Below are positions 1 to 6,508 of a DNA stretch of 19,488 nt, one piece after another. The stretch's first letter is position 1. The number at the start of each line of letters is the position of its first letter. Source of the DNA: Thermohalobaculum sp039026375 (GTDB lineage: Bacteria; Pseudomonadota; Alphaproteobacteria; Rhodobacterales; Rhodobacteraceae); assembly GCA_039026375.1 (NCBI GenBank), contig JBCCML010000076.1, positions 1 through 19,488 of the forward strand, read 5' to 3'. The notes beneath the pieces were generated by a model. That model did not search any database and was not told the origin of the DNA. It saw only the letters and a program-made list of their open reading frames with translations. Both the position numbers and the translations under genes were made by a program.

Positions 1-326
1 CGGACGATCCGGGGGTTCAGGCGCTGGGTAATGCGCTTGATCACGCCGCCCTTGCCCGCCGAGTCGCGGCCTTCGAACAAGACCACGATCTTTTCGCCGG
101 TGGCGGCAACCCAGTCCTGCAGGCGGATCAGTTCGGATTGCAGGCGCAGCAGTTCCTGGAAATAGATGCGGCGATCGATCTGTTGGGGATGCGCTTTCTT
201 GTAGATGCGGCGGATTTCGCGGCTGAGGGCGGCGTCCTCCAACTCCAACTCATAGTCTTCGTCCAGCGTGTCGATCAACTCGGCTTCCAGCCAGTCCATC
301 GCGCCTTGATCGTCTTCTGGGGGCAT
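1..326 (-). CDS. ppk2: Polyphosphate kinase 2 (PPK2 family), N-terminal part, cut by window edge
   Basis: Reads leftward from ATG 326-324 and leaves the window after 108 codons. PPK2 enzymes transfer phosphate between polyphosphate and nucleotides in the cytoplasm. The visible part contains the P-loop EGRDSAGKGG (residues 85-94), followed by IKRITQRLNPR, which is characteristic of PPK2. Before it lies an acidic N-terminal extension (residues 1-30) and a helical stretch with IYFQELLRLQSELIRLQDW, usual for class I PPK2. A Shine-Dalgarno AGGAAGG sits 4-5 bases ahead of the ATG and fixes the start. Family members are about 270-300 residues, so roughly a third is seen. It follows the SDR gene in the same direction after 82 bases with a possible terminator between, so it is probably a separate unit. 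Which nucleotide it prefers cannot be told from this part. Confidence 0.9.
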   Translation of the reverse strand, partial: MPPEDDQGAMDWLEAELIDTLDEDYELELEDAALSREIRRIYKKAHPQQIDRRIYFQELLRLQSELIRLQDWVAATGEKIVVLFEGRDSAGKGGVIKRITQRLNPRIV

Positions 327-389
327 TGGGCCTTCCTTTCGCGGATCGAACCAATACCACCAGAACATGACGACAGGGGCATGTCAGCC

Positions 390-408
390 AAAACCGGCGC
401 TGCGCGCC
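390..408 (-). terminator. Possible weak rho-independent terminator after the SDR gene
   Basis: On the minus strand the stop codon at 411-409 is followed at once by GGCGC-GCA-GCGCC, then GG and TTTT. This is a perfect 5-bp GC stem with a 3-base loop and a short T run. It lies between the SDR gene and ppk2. The stem is short and the T tract only four bases, so the call is tentative. Confidence 0.35.
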
Positions 409-1170
409 TCAGACCAGACCGATCCGTGCGCGGATCTCTGGCTCGCGCAGCTTGACCTCCTCGCCGGCGAACTCGGCCGCATCCGGCGTGGCCATCCAGA
501 CGATCGCCCGGCCAACCCACTCTGGCGGGATGTGCGCCGACCAATCCAGTTGGCTGACCGGATTGATGCCGGAGGCGCTGATTGCCTCCTGCATATAGGT
601 CGCAACCGTGCCGGGGCTCAGCCCCATCACGGCCACGCCTTTGGCGCCCGCCTCCAGATGGGCGCATCGGGTCAGCATGGCATCTGCCGCTTTGGCCGAG
701 CAGTAGTGCGACCATCCCTCCAACGGTCCGTGTGCGGCGCCGGAGGAGACGTTGATCAGGGTTCCGGTGCCTTGCCCGATCATCGGCGGCAGCGCCGCGC
801 GAATGCCGTTATACGTGCCGATATAGTTGATGTGCGCGGCCTTGGCCCATTCGGCGGGGTCGCTGTCGGCAAGATGGCCGATCGGGTCGATGACACCGGC
901 ATTGTTGACGAAAATGTCCAGCTGGCCGGCCATCGCCTTGGCTTGCGCCACCGTCGATTCCACCGCCGCGAAATCGGTCACATCGCAGGCCAGCGCCGCG
1001 GCCTGCCCGCCCGCTGCCCGGATCTCGGCCGCGACAGCGTCAATCTCGGATGTGGTGCGCGCTGCCAGCACGACCGAGGCACCCGCTTTGGCCAGTTCGC
1101 GAGCGGCGGCGGCGCCGATGCCACGGCTGGCACCGGTCACAACAGCGCTTTTTCCCTGTAGCTGGGTCAT
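409..1170 (-). CDS. Short-chain dehydrogenase/reductase (SDR), classical type
   Basis: A 253-residue classical SDR, a cytoplasmic NAD(P)-dependent oxidoreductase. Visible motifs are the Rossmann glycine motif TGASRGIG (12-19), Arg38 at the end of the second strand (suggesting NADPH), NNAG (89-92), and the catalytic set Ser143, Tyr156 and Lys160 in YCSAK. Length is normal for the family. The ATG at 1170 has AGGAGG about six bases upstream; longer readings lack such a site. It is the last gene of a leftward operon with the TSUP exporter (33-base gap) and the thiamine-diphosphate enzyme, so it probably oxidises or reduces an aldehyde, ketone or alcohol in that pathway. The substrate cannot be named; SDR sequence motifs alone do not define it. 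Confidence 0.88.
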   Translation of the reverse strand: MTQLQGKSAVVTGASRGIGAAAARELAKAGASVVLAARTTSEIDAVAAEIRAAGGQAAALACDVTDFAAVESTVAQAKAMAGQLDIFVNNAGVIDPIGHLADSDPAEWAKAAHINYIGTYNGIRAALPPMIGQGTGTLINVSSGAAHGPLEGWSHYCSAKAADAMLTRCAHLEAGAKGVAVMGLSPGTVATYMQEAISASGINPVSQLDWSAHIPPEWVGRAIVWMATPDAAEFAGEEVKLREPEIRARIGLV

Positions 1171-1202
1171 GACAATCCTCCTGCGATGTCGAATTGGTCT
1201 TC

Positions 1203-1952
1203 TCAGATCAGATCCGTCGCACCGGCCCAGAGAAGACGCAGGGACAGCACGATCAGAATGGCGTTCAACGCCAGTTTGAAGCGGGCCTCGTCGATTTTCA
1301 TCAGAACACGCTTGCCCACCAGCGTGCCCAGAAAGCCAAACGCGATCATACCGACGATCAGTACGATATAGGGACCGAACGCGAAGCCAAGAATACCGAA
1401 GGCCAAGATTTTTAGCCCGTGTTGCAGCACCATGCACATGGCATGGGTGGCCGAGTGCGTCATCCGGTCAAAGCCCAGGGTTTTAATATAGGCGGCCACG
1501 AAGGGTCCTGTGGCCCCAAAGAACATGGTCAGAAAGCTCGACGTGCCGCCGGCGATCCACGCCGTCCCGGCCATGAACTTGGGCGGCTTGCCAATGATCG
1601 ACCACAGGACGAACAGCGCGATGCCGATTTGCACATAGGCAGGCGGCAGATCCACGACGAGAACGCCGCCGATTGCGACACCCACCAGCGTGCCCACCGC
1701 AAACAGGCCCAGGATCGGCCAGGATACGTGTTGGCGCATGATGAAGGCACGCCCGGTGTTCGACCCCATCTGCACCACGCCGTGCACTGGGATCAGGGCA
1801 GCTGGCGGCAACAGCACTGCCAGCACACCGATCAGCACCACACCGCCCCCGATGCCGAAGGCCGCGGTGATGAATGAGGTCCCAAAGCTGATGGCCATCA
1901 GCGCAAGACCGATCAGCGGCTCGATCTCGGCGGGGAAAAGGCTGTCGATCAA
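1203..1952 (-). CDS. TauE/SafE (TSUP) family membrane transporter
   Basis: A 249-residue, strongly hydrophobic integral membrane protein with about seven to eight predicted helices (roughly 11-33, 35-50, 78-100, 104-121, 128-155, 180-195, 195-215, 225-245). The GIGGG motif (33-37) near the end of the first segment and the overall layout are typical of the TauE/SafE sulfite exporter family (TSUP), whose members export sulfite, sulfoacetate or other small organic anions. The start appears to be TTG at 1952, overlapping the TGA of the upstream thiamine-diphosphate enzyme gene as TTGA, which points to translational coupling. An internal ATG (Met19) would remove part of the first helix and is less likely. 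The ion carried is not evident; the neighbours suggest a substrate or product of the thiamine-diphosphate enzyme or SDR pathway, but that is inference. Confidence 0.85.
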   Translation of the reverse strand: MIDSLFPAEIEPLIGLALMAISFGTSFITAAFGIGGGVVLIGVLAVLLPPAALIPVHGVVQMGSNTGRAFIMRQHVSWPILGLFAVGTLVGVAIGGVLVVDLPPAYVQIGIALFVLWSIIGKPPKFMAGTAWIAGGTSSFLTMFFGATGPFVAAYIKTLGFDRMTHSATHAMCMVLQHGLKILAFGILGFAFGPYIVLIVGMIAFGFLGTLVGKRVLMKIDEARFKLALNAILIVLSLRLLWAGATDLI

Positions 1953-3604
1953 TCCACGGCCTTCGCCTTGGGCCCGTAGGGAAAGTAAGGCGGGTGGGGG
2001 CCGATGGCGGTCATGTCGACCTCGACCAGGGTGGTGCCTTTTTGGGCAATAGCCTCGGCCACTGTGGCGCCGAAGGTATCAGACGTCGAGACGCGCCAGA
2101 ACGGCAGGCCTGCCGTCTGCGCCAAGTTGGCCAGATCCGGCATCGCCAGCGTCTCGTGCCGCCGCCCGGCGCCGGTTGCGTCCTGAATGTGGCGGATCAC
2201 GCCATAGCCCGCGTCGTTCATCACCAGGATCGTCAGATCCGCGTTTTCCTGGATCGCGGTCCACAGCTCGCCCAACCCCAGCATGAAGCCGCCATCGCCC
2301 GTCATACACAGCGTCTTCTGACCGCTCAGCGCGGCACCGATGGCAAGGCTCAACCCCTGCCCGATTCCGGCGGCCACCGGATAGACGTTCTGTTCGGACG
2401 TCGACAGCTGCGTTAGCCGGTGCCCCCAGGTCGAGTGATTGATGGTCACGTCACGCGCGAAGATCACGCCCTGGTCCAGCACGGGCTGCAACTGTTCGGC
2501 AAACGTCGAATAGGGGCCCAGCGTGGCCTTGAATGCCTTGCGCCCGCGCTCCTTGGTGTGTGCTACGTCGGCGGCAAAGCCGGGATCGGGCGACCAGCTG
2601 TCTAGCTGCTCCAGCAAACGGTGGATGACCTGGTCCACCCCGCCGCGGACAAAGAGGTCACAGGGATAGGTCCGGTTCTCCGCCGCCAGGTCCAGGTCCA
2701 CCTGGATGCGTTTGGCCGGCAGCTTGACCGAGAAATCGATGGTCTCGTGACCCCGGAGACGCGAGCCGAGGACGACCATCAGATCGCAGCTTTCGTAGAA
2801 TTCCTCGATCAGTGGGATGCCGCCGCCGTTCATCGCACCCAGGCTCATGGGATGGGTCTCGGGCACGGTACCCCGGCCTTGCCAGGATGAGACGCAGGCA
2901 AAGCCCTTGTCCATCAGCTGTTGCAGCGTCCGGCCATACCCCGCCACACGTGCCCCGGCGCCCAGCCAGAGGATCGGGCGGCGGGCGGCGCGCACCATTT
3001 CGGCCATCTGTTCGATGGTCTGATGGTCCGGTCGCGGCGGCGCGTCCGGCTTGAACGACAGCGTATCCAGGTGCGCCGGGCGCGTGATGGCCGCGCGCTG
3101 GATATCCGCGGGGACCTCGATGGAAACGGGGCCGCAGGGTGGGGTCCGGGCCAGCAGCAACGCCTGGGTCAGGACCGCCATCGCCTCCTGCGGTTTGCGG
3201 ATGCGGAAGGCACCCTTGCCCACCGATCGCAGCATGCCCAGTTGGTCCTGCGTCTCGTGCGTGGTGCCGCGCCCCATCTCAATGTGTTCGGACTTTGACT
3301 GGCCGGTGATGTGCAGCAGGGGCGTCGAGGCGGTCCACGCCTCCAGCAAACCGCCGCACGCATTCGCTGCCCCCGGCCCGGTCGAGGTGATCAGGACCCC
3401 GGTCCCGATTCCCGCACGGGCAAAGCCGTCGGCCATGTGAGCGGCGCCAGCCTCGCCCCGCGCGGGCACGATCCGCACGCGGTTCCGGCGCGAGATCGCG
3501 TCCATCATTGGAATGTTGTGGACCGAGATGACGCCAAACGCCGTCTGTACCCCGGATTTCTCCAGGAACTCGGCGATCAGATCTGAAACGGTGTAATCGG
3601 ACAC
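1949..3604 (-). CDS. Thiamine-diphosphate-dependent enzyme, acetolactate synthase-like
   Basis: A 551-residue member of the acetolactate synthase/decarboxylase superfamily with the usual three domains. The N-terminal pyrimidine-binding domain has catalytic Glu51 in RGEAGAAHMADGFARA. A middle domain with WLGAGARVAG follows. The C-terminal diphosphate-binding domain has GDGG (436-439) and Asn463, the GDG-X25-N signature. The family condenses or decarboxylates 2-oxo acids using ThDP and Mg2+. I prefer the GTG at 3604, which has AAGGA (3614-3618) nine bases upstream. An earlier GTG at 3643 would add 13 residues but lies inside a hairpin and has no ribosome binding site. It heads an operon with a TSUP exporter and an SDR. 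It lacks a close resemblance to sulfoacetaldehyde acetyltransferase, so a sulfonate role is not supported by sequence. The exact reaction is unknown. Confidence 0.85.
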   Translation of the reverse strand: MSDYTVSDLIAEFLEKSGVQTAFGVISVHNIPMMDAISRRNRVRIVPARGEAGAAHMADGFARAGIGTGVLITSTGPGAANACGGLLEAWTASTPLLHITGQSKSEHIEMGRGTTHETQDQLGMLRSVGKGAFRIRKPQEAMAVLTQALLLARTPPCGPVSIEVPADIQRAAITRPAHLDTLSFKPDAPPRPDHQTIEQMAEMVRAARRPILWLGAGARVAGYGRTLQQLMDKGFACVSSWQGRGTVPETHPMSLGAMNGGGIPLIEEFYESCDLMVVLGSRLRGHETIDFSVKLPAKRIQVDLDLAAENRTYPCDLFVRGGVDQVIHRLLEQLDSWSPDPGFAADVAHTKERGRKAFKATLGPYSTFAEQLQPVLDQGVIFARDVTINHSTWGHRLTQLSTSEQNVYPVAAGIGQGLSLAIGAALSGQKTLCMTGDGGFMLGLGELWTAIQENADLTILVMNDAGYGVIRHIQDATGAGRRHETLAMPDLANLAQTAGLPFWRVSTSDTFGATVAEAIAQKGTTLVEVDMTAIGPHPPYFPYGPKAKAVD

Positions 3605-3624
3605 GGGTGTCGGTCCTTGGTGCA

Positions 3625-3645
3625 GGGTGCGCGCCAGGCGCACCC
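3625..3645 (-). terminator. Perfect 8-bp hairpin between DUF1508 gene and ThDP-enzyme gene
   Basis: GGGTGCGC (3625-3632) and GCGCACCC (3638-3645) form a perfect 8-bp stem with a 5-base loop in the 51-base gap between two leftward genes. There is no T tract on either side, so it may be a rho-dependent or attenuating structure, or a stem that keeps the DUF1508 message separate from the operon downstream. Its foot is only about seven bases upstream of the AAGGA ribosome binding site of the ThDP-enzyme gene. Confidence 0.35.
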
Positions 3646-3655
3646 CACGGATGGT

Positions 3656-3967
3656 TTACTTCTCGTAGCCCTGCCGCTCGGCATTGGCCACGGCGTCGGC
3701 TTTCTTGGTGTAGCCTTCGGTCGAAGCGCCGATCACCTCGCCGTTCGACGCCTTGCGCCGCCAGCGGTGCTCGCCGCGCTTATCCTTGTAGAACTCCCAC
3801 TTGTCGGTCGCGACGGGGCCGCGCTTCATGTTCTTCTCGGCATCCGCCTTCTTCACGTAGCCCTCGGACGAGGCGCCTACGATCTGCCCGTTCGGCGCCT
3901 TGCGCCGCCACCGGAATTCGCCTCGTTTGTCTTTGTAGACTTCGAACGTGTCCTTCTCGCCAGCCAT
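3656..3967 (-). CDS. Small protein with two YegP/DUF1508 repeats
   Basis: A 103-residue, lysine- and arginine-rich protein made of two near-identical repeats: residues 8-49 (with YKDKRGEFRWRRKAPNGQIV) and 58-97 (with YKDKRGEHRWRRKASNGEVI), each ending GAS(S/T)EGY(V/T)KKADA. This is the DUF1508/YegP fold, typically found as tandem copies in small bacterial proteins of unknown function, sometimes linked to stress. The ATG at 3967 is chosen because AGGG stands about eight bases ahead and the protein then begins just before repeat 1. An upstream in-frame start at 4060 would add 31 residues unlike the family. No signal peptide or membrane segment. It is divergent from hyuA. No function can be assigned. 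Confidence 0.85.
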   Translation of the reverse strand: MAGEKDTFEVYKDKRGEFRWRRKAPNGQIVGASSEGYVKKADAEKNMKRGPVATDKWEFYKDKRGEHRWRRKASNGEVIGASTEGYTKKADAVANAERQGYEK

Positions 3968-4157
3968 GTCGTTTCCCTGTTGCGCTAAGATGGCCGGTTG
4001 CCCCGTCCGACCTTGGTTGAGTTGTTCGGCCACCATGGCGAAAGCCGCTGCCGGGGGCAAGCGGATATGGTTTATGGCGTGGACGGAAACACGGCGTCCG
4101 ACTGCTTGGTGCTATCGTCGTGATTGACGCGCAGCATCGTCGCAGGCATCTTTTGTC

Positions 4158-4167
4158 GATGATCATC
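4158..4167. promoter_or_regulatory. 10-bp perfect palindrome, possible operator
   Basis: GATGATCATC reads the same on both strands. It lies in the middle of the divergent region, about 130 bases ahead of hyuA. A role as a binding site for a dimeric regulator is only a suggestion; 10-bp palindromes also occur by chance. Confidence 0.2.
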
Positions 4168-4253
4168 CGGCTGAAAGCATCGCCCGCACCACGCGTCACC
4201 GGACGCCGTGCCACCGGCTGCGACCTCGTCGTCTGACCGCCCCCTGCGCGCCT

Positions 4254-4269
4254 GGGGTCCTTTGACCCC
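4254..4269 (+). promoter_or_regulatory. Inverted repeat just ahead of hyuA
   Basis: GGGGTC-CTTT-GACCCC is a perfect 6-bp inverted repeat with a 4-base loop, ending 25 bases before the hyuA ATG. If transcribed it would form a hairpin in the 5' leader next to the ribosome binding site AGGGAA. If not, it could be an operator. There is no T tract after it, so it is not a clear terminator. Confidence 0.3.
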
Positions 4270-4294
4270 GCCTCTCCTTTAGCAGGGAACCTTC

Positions 4295-6388
4295 ATGTCC
4301 AACTCTGTCCCCCGCATCGCCGTCGACATCGGCGGCACCTTCACCGATAACGTGGTCACGGGCCCAAGCGGCCGCATCGCCGCCACGGCCAAGACGCTGA
4401 CCACCCACGACCGCCCAGCCGACGGTGCGTTGGCGGGGGTCGACCGCGTGCTACAGGACGCGGGGCTCGGCCTCGGACAAATCGGCGGCATGATCCACGG
4501 CACCACCCTGGCCACCAATGCGCTGATTGAACGCCGCGGCGCGCGGGTTGCCTGCGTGCTGACCCGGGGCTTTCGCGATATCCTGGAGATCGCCTACGAA
4601 CGCCGCTACTCCCAGTACGACATTAACCTGGAAAAGCCCGATCTGATCGTCCCGCGCAGCCGCTGCTTCACGGTGCCCGAGCGTGTGGCGGCAGACGGCC
4701 AGATCTTGACACCGCTGGACGAAGGGGCGGTGGCAGAGCTGTTGGTCCAGTTGGATGATTGCGTGGCCGAGGCCGTCGCCATCTGCCTGATGCACTCCTA
4801 CGCCAACCCCCTGCACGAACGCCGCCTGGCCCAATTGATCGGTCAGGCGCGCCCGTCGCTGGCAATTTCAATCTCGTCGGAGGTCAGCCCGGAGGCGCGC
4901 GAGTTCGACCGCCTCTGCACCACGGTCGCCAACGCCTACATCCAGCCGATGATAGCGCGCTATCTGGCGGACTTTGCGGACAGCTTCGCGGGCCGCGGCC
5001 TGACCTGCCCCATCCTGATGATGACCGCCGGTGGCGGGATGACAACGCTGGAGACGGCGGCGCGCCTGCCCATCCGCCTGGTCGAGTCGGGCCCGGCCGG
5101 GGGGGCCATCCTGGCCGCCCGCCTCGCCCGGCAATGCCGTCTGGACCGCGCTTTGTCCTTCGACATGGGGGGCACGACGGCCAAGCTGTGCCTGATCGAT
5201 GACTACCGCCCGCAGACCGCCCGCCGGTTCGAAATCGCCCGCGCCCAGCGCTTCATCAAAGGCTCGGGCATGCCGGTGCGCATTCCCGTGATCGAGATGA
5301 TCGAGATCGGCGCTGGCGGCGGCTCGATCGCGTCGGTCGACCGGCTGGGGCGCCTGGCGGTGGGCCCGGAAAGTGCCGGCTCGCAGCCTGGTCCCGTCTC
5401 GTTCGGGCGGGGGGGCACGCAGCCCACGGTGACCGACGCTGACGTGGCGCTGGGTCTGATTGACCCGGCCCGGTTTGCCGAAGGCCGGCTCAACGTGGAT
5501 CGCCCGGCGGCCGAGGCTGCGCTGACCACCGAAATCGGCACACCCCTGGGACTGGACGCCCACGGCGCTGCCGAAGGGGTGGCCGAGATCGTGGACGAGG
5601 CCATGGCCTCTGCTGGTCGGATGCATGCCGTCGAGTCGGGCAAGGACCTGAGCGGCTGCACGATGATCGCCTTTGGCGGCAACGGGCCGCTGCACGCCAC
5701 GCGCTTGGCCCGGCGCGCGGGTGTCCGCCGGATCGTGATCCCGCCGGATCCGGGCGTCGGGTCCGCCGTGGGGTTCCTGTCAGCGCCTGTGTCGTTCGAG
5801 ATTGCGCGCAGCCTCTATCAGGTGCTCGACGCCATGGACTTGGCGGCGGTCAACGCGCTCTTTGCAGCGCTCGCCGATCAGGCGGCCGGTGTTGTCCAGG
5901 CGGGTGCCAGCGGACCCATCACCTACACGCGCACGGCGTTCGCGCGCTACCGCGGTCAGGGCCACGAGATCGAGGTGCCGCTGCCAACGGGCGACTTGGC
6001 CGACACCGACCTGCCGGCCCTGCGCCAAGCATTCGAGACCGCGTACGCCGCGCAATTCTCGCGCCCTGTGCCCGGCATGCAGATCGAGATCCTGAACTGG
6101 GCGCTTAGCGCCGCCATCCCGGTGGATGATCCGCCCCCAGCCGATGCGCCCGACACGGCAGCGTCCACGGATACCACGTCCATGCGCACGATTCGCTGCG
6201 ATGTGAGGGGCCAAGATGTGGCGGCGCAGGTAATCGCTCGGTCCGCCTTGACCCCAGGCACAACAATCCAAGGCCCCGCCCTGATCCAAGAGCCCCAGAC
6301 AACCACCTTTCTCAGCGTCGGATGGTCCGCCAATGTGGACGCCCACGGCAATCTCCACCTCCACAATCACACGGCAGGTCAAGTCTAA
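4295..6388 (+). CDS. hyuA: Hydantoinase/oxoprolinase family protein, subunit A
   Basis: A 697-residue protein, the normal length for HyuA. It opens with the ASKHA-like phosphate-binding signature DIGGTFTD (11-18), has a second such motif FDMGGTTAK around Asp290 in the Hydantoinase_A domain, then GAGGGS near residue 338 and FGGNGPLHA (460-468), all hallmarks of the HyuA/oxoprolinase A family. Members hydrolyse cyclic amides (5-oxoproline, N-methylhydantoin, hydantoins) with ATP, or act as carboxylases (acetone/acetophenone carboxylase), as a complex with HyuB in the cytoplasm. ATG 4295 has AGGGAA five bases upstream. It is the first gene of a four-gene rightward cassette with hyuB, an aminotransferase and a racemase-type enzyme. 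The substrate cannot be decided; separate A and B subunits exclude the fused eukaryotic-type 5-oxoprolinase. Confidence 0.85.
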   Translation: MSNSVPRIAVDIGGTFTDNVVTGPSGRIAATAKTLTTHDRPADGALAGVDRVLQDAGLGLGQIGGMIHGTTLATNALIERRGARVACVLTRGFRDILEIAYERRYSQYDINLEKPDLIVPRSRCFTVPERVAADGQILTPLDEGAVAELLVQLDDCVAEAVAICLMHSYANPLHERRLAQLIGQARPSLAISISSEVSPEAREFDRLCTTVANAYIQPMIARYLADFADSFAGRGLTCPILMMTAGGGMTTLETAARLPIRLVESGPAGGAILAARLARQCRLDRALSFDMGGTTAKLCLIDDYRPQTARRFEIARAQRFIKGSGMPVRIPVIEMIEIGAGGGSIASVDRLGRLAVGPESAGSQPGPVSFGRGGTQPTVTDADVALGLIDPARFAEGRLNVDRPAAEAALTTEIGTPLGLDAHGAAEGVAEIVDEAMASAGRMHAVESGKDLSGCTMIAFGGNGPLHATRLARRAGVRRIVIPPDPGVGSAVGFLSAPVSFEIARSLYQVLDAMDLAAVNALFAALADQAAGVVQAGASGPITYTRTAFARYRGQGHEIEVPLPTGDLADTDLPALRQAFETAYAAQFSRPVPGMQIEILNWALSAAIPVDDPPPADAPDTAASTDTTSMRTIRCDVRGQDVAAQVIARSALTPGTTIQGPALIQEPQTTTFLSVGWSANVDAHGNLHLHNHTAGQV

Positions 6389-6418
6389 TGACCAAAACCA
6401 GCCAAGCGGCGCGATGGT

Positions 6419-6460
6419 ATCCCCTCCCCCTTGTGGGGAGGGTTAGGGTGGGGGGACCCT
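6419..6460. repeat. GC-rich palindromic repeat of the alphaproteobacterial intergenic type
   Basis: CCCTCCCC (6422-6429) and GGGGAGGG (6435-6442) form a perfect 8-bp stem with loop CTTGT, followed by TTAGGGTGGGGGG. Read on the minus strand it encodes the peptide string PHPNPPHKGEG, a familiar product of dispersed GC-rich repeats found between genes in many alphaproteobacteria (recalled, not searched). It lies in the 120-base gap between hyuA and hyuB, and the sequence ATGACCAAA occurs on both sides (6388-6396 and 6509-6517). Borders are approximate. Confidence 0.65.
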
Positions 6461-6508
6461 GCCGTAAACCCCCAACCAACGCACAGGTTTCCATTGGGTT
6501 GTTCTGCC

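Larger units (their letters stand above)
3968..4294. promoter_or_regulatory. Divergent intergenic region between DUF1508 gene and hyuA
   Basis: A 327-base stretch without a convincing gene. It must hold the leftward promoter of the DUF1508 gene and the rightward promoter of the hyu cassette. I could not pick out confident -35/-10 boxes. It contains a 10-bp palindrome (4158-4167) and a perfect inverted repeat (4254-4269) close to the hyuA ribosome binding site (AGGGAA, 4284-4289). Confidence 0.5.

Noticed and set aside
1949..3604. Sulfoacetaldehyde acetyltransferase (Xsc), suggested by the TauE/SafE neighbour
   Set aside because: The N-terminal region around the catalytic Glu does not resemble Xsc as I know it, and no phosphotransacetylase or taurine genes are nearby. 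Only the ThDP superfamily is supported.
4868..5695. Minus-strand open frame opposite hyuA
   Set aside because: Antisense to a well-conserved HyuA with all its motifs; composition is that of a shadow frame.
6431..6508. In-frame 26-residue extension of hyuB upstream of ATG 6509
   Set aside because: It is translated from the palindromic repeat and intergenic DNA, and HyuB homology begins at MTKPSPARLQ.
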